From Priapulus caudatus (taxonomy: Eukaryota > Priapulida > Priapulimorpha > Priapulimorphida > Priapulidae), in NCBI RefSeq assembly GCF_000485595.1, contig NW_014577406.1, forward strand, positions 39,230-73,894: a stretch of 34,665 nucleotides of DNA, read 5' to 3'. A program made the translations under genes and the position numbers. The notes beneath the pieces are model-generated. The model worked only from the letters and a program-made list of their open reading frames with translations. It was not told where the DNA came from and made no database searches. Position 1 is the stretch's first letter. Every line of letters begins with the position of its first letter. Positions 30,041 to 34,665 of the stretch are shown piece after piece.

Positions 30041-33000
30041 GCATGTGGATATCTGTCGCCTGCATACGCAGCAGGGACCTTACATGCAAGGTCTTCCTCC
30101 GATTTATTAAATGATGTCAACTGATGGAATGTTATCATACAAATTTATGATAGGATATCTCCTCTTCATTTTAATTGCACAATCTTTGCAAAATAGGATT
30201 TCTCTCGGAAGATATTGCGCATACGCACCGTGTTAGGCGTGCAGTGCCGTCTGAAGAAAACTTCATAATATAGTTTGCTGAGGATGAGAGGGGATGGGAG
30301 ACTAAGGAAATGCGGCAGGAAAGATAGCTGGGGGCGGTAGAAGAAGAACGAGGCTGAGCGAAGGACAGGGGAGGCAAGGGAAAGGATTGGAGGGCATAAA
30401 GTGTTTTGTACCCTACATGCTAGGGCGCTCTCCTAATTATGAACACAGGTCTACTGATAAAAGTTTATTAGGAAAATCTATGCTGAGATATCCCCTAACC
30501 ATTTTAAATGTAATATTCATCACAAAATATAACTCCTCTGGTGAGATATTGCGCATGCGCTAACACACTAACGTAGCCAGATTGTGTACTGGCTGGTATA
30601 TATAGCGGGGACCTTACATGCAAGGTCTTCCTTCTATTTTTGTGTGATGTTAAATGATAGAATTTTATCATATAAATCTATGCTAGGATAACTCCTCTTC
30701 AGTTTAAATGCATAATCTTTGCAAAATACGATGTCTCACGGGAGATATTGCGCATGCGCGCCCACCGTGTTAAGCCTGCAGTGCCGTCTGAGGAAAACTT
30801 TATAATATAGCTTGCTGAGGGGGAGAGGGGATGGGAGACTGAGGAAAGGCGGCAGGGAAGATAGCTGGGGCAGTAGAAGACGAGAGAGGCTGAGCGAAGG
30901 ACAGGGGAGGCAAGGTGAAGGACGCGAGGACATAAAGTAGATGTTTTGTACCCTACATGCTAGGGCGCTCTCCTAATTATAAACACAGGTCAACTGATAA
31001 ACGTTTATTAGGGAAATCTATGCTGAGATATCCCCTAACCATTTTAAATGTATATTTATCACAAAATATAACTCTTCTGGTGAGATATTGCGCATGCGCT
31101 AACCCACTAACGTAGCCAGATTGTGTACTGGCTGGTATACGCAGCGGGGACCTTACATGTAAGGTCTTCCTCCTATTTCTTAAATGATGTCACTGATGAA
31201 ATGTTATCATAGAAATTTATGCTAGGATAACTCCTCTTTATTTTAAATGCATAATCTTTGCAAAATATGATTTTTCTCGGGAGATATTGCGCATGCGCGC
31301 GCACCGTGTTAGGCGTGCAGTTCCGTTTGAGGCAAACTTCATAATATAGCTTGCTCCGGGGGAGAGGAGATGGGAGACTGAGGAAAGGCGGCAGGGAAGA
31401 TAGCTGGGGGCGGTAGAAGAAGAAGCAGGATGAGCGAAGGACAGGGGAGACAATGTGAAGGACGCGAGGGCATAAAGTAGGTGTTTTGGAACCTACATGC
31501 TAGGGCCCTCTCCTAATTATACACACAGGTCTACTGATAAAAGTTTATTAGGGAAATCTATGCTGAGATATCCCCTAACTATTTTAAATGTGTGACGTTT
31601 GAGCCAGTCACGGCCTCAAAGTGCCACAGGTTCGATCGTGGATTCACACGCAGACGCGAGCAGGTACCGAAGACAACAATACCAAGTTGAGTGTTCAAAC
31701 CGGGAACGCCGGTGCTTTTATTGGCCCGCCGACCAACAGGCCGGTGGCCATAAATACTACACAAACTTGGGCTGAATGCCCAGAAACAGAAACAGTAATC
31801 ACACAGTAACAAGCAATGCGACTCGAAAACTCAGCATGCCTGCGTGCAGAGACGGTCAAGCCGTCAGTAAGCACCGGGCAGAGGGTGAGTCCAGGAGTGA
31901 AAAAGCGTGATCGTTTATCTTACCACTCGCTGATCCTCGCGTTGTGTATCTCGGAGCACCTGGAGAGAAACACCAGTGCTCACACCAGTGCTTTCCTCCA
32001 GTGTTCTCCCCAGTGCTCTCCTCCACTGCGAGAAACAGCAGCTTATATATACTACTAGTTGTCACGTGGTTATGCCACGTAATCATCAAACAAGGTACAG
32101 AGATTCACGTCGCGTGACGCAGGTGAAACCTTACATCCAAATCCCGTTGGGACGCGGATCACGTGATCTTGGTGACCCTTGACCGCTACAAATGTATATT
32201 CATCCCAAAATATAACTCCTCTGTTGAGATATTGCACATGCGCTAACACACTAACGTAGCCAGATTATGTAATGGCTGGTATACGCAGCAGGGACCTTAC
32301 ATGTAAGGTCTTCCTCCTATTTCTTAAATGATGTCTACTAATGGAATGTTATTATACAAATCTCTGCTAGGATAACTCCTCATCATTTTAAATGCATAAT
32401 CTTTTGCAAAATACGATTGCTCTCGGGAGATATTGCGCATGCGCGCGCACCGTGTTAGGCGTGCAGTTCCGTCTGACGAAAATTTCATAATATAGCTTGC
32501 TGAGGGGGAGACGGAATGGGAGACTGAGGAAAGGCAGCAGGAAAGATAGCTGAGGCAGTAGAAGAAGAGGGAGGCTGAGCGAAGGACAGGGGAGGCAAGG
32601 TGAAGGACGCGAAGGCATAAAGTAGGTATTTTGTACTTTACATGCTAGGGCGCTCTCCTAATTATAAACACAGGTGTACTGATAAAACTTTATTAGGGAA
32701 ATCTATGCTGAGATATCCCCTAACCATTTTAAATGTATATTCATCACAAAATATGACTCCTCTGGTGAGATATTGCACATGCGCTAACACACTAACGTAG
32801 GCAGATTGTGTACTGGCTGGTATACGCAGCAGGTACCTTACATGTAATGTCTTCCTCCTATTTCTTAAATGATGTCTACTGATGGAATGTTATCATACAA
32901 ATCTCTGCTAGGATAACTCCTCTTCATTTTAAATGCATAATCTTTTGCAAAATACGATTGCTCTCGGGAGATATTGCGCATGCGCGCGCACCGTGTTAGG

Positions 33001-34665
33001 CGTGTAGTTCCGTCTGAGGCAAACTTCATCACATAGCTTGCTGAGGGGGAGAGCGAATGGGAGACTGAAAAAAGGCGGCAGGGAAAATAGCTGGAGGCGG
33101 TAGAAAAAGACGGAGGCTGAGCGAGGGACAGGGGAGGCAAGGGGAAGGACGCGATTGCATAAAATAGGTGTTTTGTTCACTGCATGCTAGGGCGCTCTCC
33201 TTATTATAAACACAGGTCTACTGATACAAGTTTATTGGGGAAATCTATGCTGAAATATCCCCTAACTATTTTAAATGTATATTCATCACAAAATATAACT
33301 CCTCTGGTGAGATATTGCACATGCGCTAACACACTAACGTAGCCAGATTGTGCACTGGCTGGTATACGCAGCGGTGACCTTACATGTTAAGTCTTCTTCC
33401 TATTTCTTAAATAATGTCTACTAATGGAATGTTATTATATAAATCTCTGCTAGGATAACTCTTCTTTAGTTTAAATGCATAATCTTTGCAAAATACGATG
33501 TCTCACGGGAGATATTGCGCATGCGCGCCCACCGTGTTAGGCCTGCAGTGCCGTCTGAGGAAAACTTTATAATATAGCTTGCAGCGGGGGAGAGGGGATG
33601 GGAGACTGAGGAAAGGCGGCAGGGAAAATAGCTGGGGCGGTGGAAGAAGAAGGAGGCTGAGCGAGGGACAAGGGAGGCAAGGGGAAGGACGCGAGGGCAT
33701 GAAGTAGGTGTTTTCTACCCTACATGCTAGGGCGCTCTCCTTATTATAAACACAGGTCTACTGATAAATGTTTATTAGGGAAATCTATGCTGAGATATCC
33801 CCTATCCATTTTAAATGTATATTCATCACAAAATATAACTCCTCTGGTAAGATATTGCGCATGCGCTAACACACTAACGTGGGCAGATTGTGTACTAGCT
33901 GGTATACGCAGCGGGGACCTTACATGTAAGGTCTTCTTCCTATTTCTTAAATGATGTCAACTGATGGAATGTTCTCATAGAAATCTCTGCTAGGATAACT
34001 TCTCTTCATTTTAAATGCATATTCTTTGCAAAATACGGTTTCTTACGGGATATATTGCGCATGCGCGCGCACCGTGTTAGGCGTGCAGTGCCGTCTGAGG
34101 CAAACTTCATAATATAGTGTGCTGCGGGAGAAAGGGGATGGGAGACTGAGGAAAGGCGGCAGGGAAGATAGCTGGGGCGGTAGAAGAAGAAGGAGGCTGA
34201 GCGAGAGACAGGGGAGGCAAGGGGAAGGAGGCGAGGGCATAAAGTAGGTGTTTTGTACCCTACATGCTAGGGCGCTCTGCTAATTATAAACAGAGGTCAA
34301 CTGATAAACGTTTATTAGAGAAATCTATGCTGAGATACCCTATAACCATTTTAAATGTATATTCATCACAAAATATAACTCCTCTGGTGAGATATTGCAC
34401 ATGCGTTAACACACTAACGTAGCCAAAGTGTGTACTGGCTAGTATACGCAGCGGGGACCTTACAGGTACGGTCTTCTTCCTATTTCTGAAATGATGTCTA
34501 CTGATGAACTGTTATCATATAAATCTATGCTATGATAACTGCTCTTCATTTTAAATGCATAATCTTTGAAAAATGCGATTTCTCTCGGGAGATATTGCGC
34601 ATGCGCGCGCACCGTTAATGGGGGTTAATGGGCTCTTGATACTATCTATCCTAACTATATTTAAT
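30040..34665. repeat. Composite repeat copy 3: ~540-bp tandem satellite, about eight units
   Basis: ACCTTAC anchors at 30077, 30611, 31150, 32294, 32835, 33377, 33917 and 34457 are spaced 534-542 bp, except one interval of 1,144 that holds a 600-bp LTR plus a 4-bp duplication. Each unit has a 16-bp palindrome ACCTTACATGTAAGGT (perfect in several, e.g. 31150-31165), two GATATTGCGCATGCGC-like sites, a purine-rich stretch of about 110 bp and two related half-units. The array ends with TTAATGGGGGTTAATGGGCTC shortly before the window edge. Minus-strand Pro/Ser/Leu frames of 65-90 codons come from the purine-rich stretch and recur in every unit; they are not independent genes. Confidence 0.92.
31591..32190. 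mobile_element. Solo LTR (600 bp) with 4-bp target-site duplication
   Basis: Begins TGTGACG and ends CGCTACA, the TGT...ACA termini usual for Gypsy-type LTRs. AATG flanks it at 31587-31590 and 32191-32194. The arithmetic agrees: the anchor interval is 1,144 bp = one 540-bp unit + 600 + 4. No internal coding region remains, as expected after LTR-LTR recombination. A TATATA at 32044-32049 could be promoter-like. The short open frames inside it are not genes. The superfamily call rests on termini only. Confidence 0.85.

Noticed and set aside
31618-31660. tRNA- or SINE-like B box (GGTTCGATCGTGG) suggesting a SINE
   Set aside because: No matching A box at the right spacing and no tail; the exact LTR termini, 4-bp duplication and interval arithmetic explain the 600-bp insert better.
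30171-34240. Family of 65-90-codon minus-strand frames beginning MPSRPSPCLPCPSLSL or similar
   Set aside because: They recur once per 540-bp unit and come from its purine-rich strand; frames start and stop differently between units, showing no coding constraint.
29426-34665. CRISPR-like interpretation of regular direct repeats and palindromes
   Set aside because: Units are about 540 bp of continuous homologous sequence with no short-repeat/unique-spacer pattern, and the window is eukaryotic.

Overview
The window reads as nuclear DNA of a metazoan, most likely a marine invertebrate. The evidence is two seven-transmembrane (class A) receptor genes of metazoan type, one split by a GT-AG intron, set in very repeat-rich, non-operonic DNA with long dinucleotide microsatellites, MITE-like elements, an LTR remnant and large tandem repeats. 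The phylum cannot be fixed from sequence alone. Coding DNA is GC- and CpG-rich while the surrounding DNA is mostly AT-rich or low complexity.

Layout. 1-4520: a roughly 4.2 kb fold-back structure with two inverted arms of about 600 bp (about 305-925 and 3950-4517), enclosing GA/GT microsatellites and a G-rich degenerate minisatellite. 4520-9350: gene-free DNA with small tandem duplications, two hairpin or MITE-like elements (6977-7091 and 7144-7421), a CTA-type microsatellite and a 55-bp minisatellite. 9380-10450: long TG, pyrimidine and AAT tracts. 11571-12800: receptor gene 1, uninterrupted coding sequence of 409 codons, preceded directly by a splice-acceptor-like sequence. 15365-18468: receptor gene 2, two coding exons joined by a 1,961-bp intron to give 380 residues. 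18500-29420: microsatellites, degenerate repeats and a 235-base assembly gap (24059-24293). 19670-21160, 24294-26985 and 29425-34665: three copies of a composite repeat (a short minisatellite rich in GGCC motifs followed by an approximately 540-bp tandem unit). The last copy is cleanly sequenced and carries a 600-bp solo LTR.

The two receptors are same-strand neighbours and clearly paralogous: they share WYY.H at the start of TM3, W.WN..V and HVYP in extracellular loop 2, VCTLPQAF in TM6, VFVHVAN in TM7 and DFR.SFREVF in helix 8. They look like a local duplication of a peptide-type receptor. Both lack several hallmark class A residues: the TM3 cysteine, the TM6 tryptophan and the TM7 proline. 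Gene 2 has an intron exactly at the end of TM5 that gene 1 lacks. That intron begins with about 51 copies of a 12-bp unit whose first copy is the splice donor itself.

Most other long open frames are by-products of low-complexity DNA (Ser/Leu, Arg/Glu, His/Thr or Cys/Val strings) and are not genes. Two of the three composite-repeat copies, and possibly the fold-back arms, carry many single-base insertions relative to the clean copy, so part of the window may be unpolished long-read sequence or a duplicated haplotype rather than true genomic structure.
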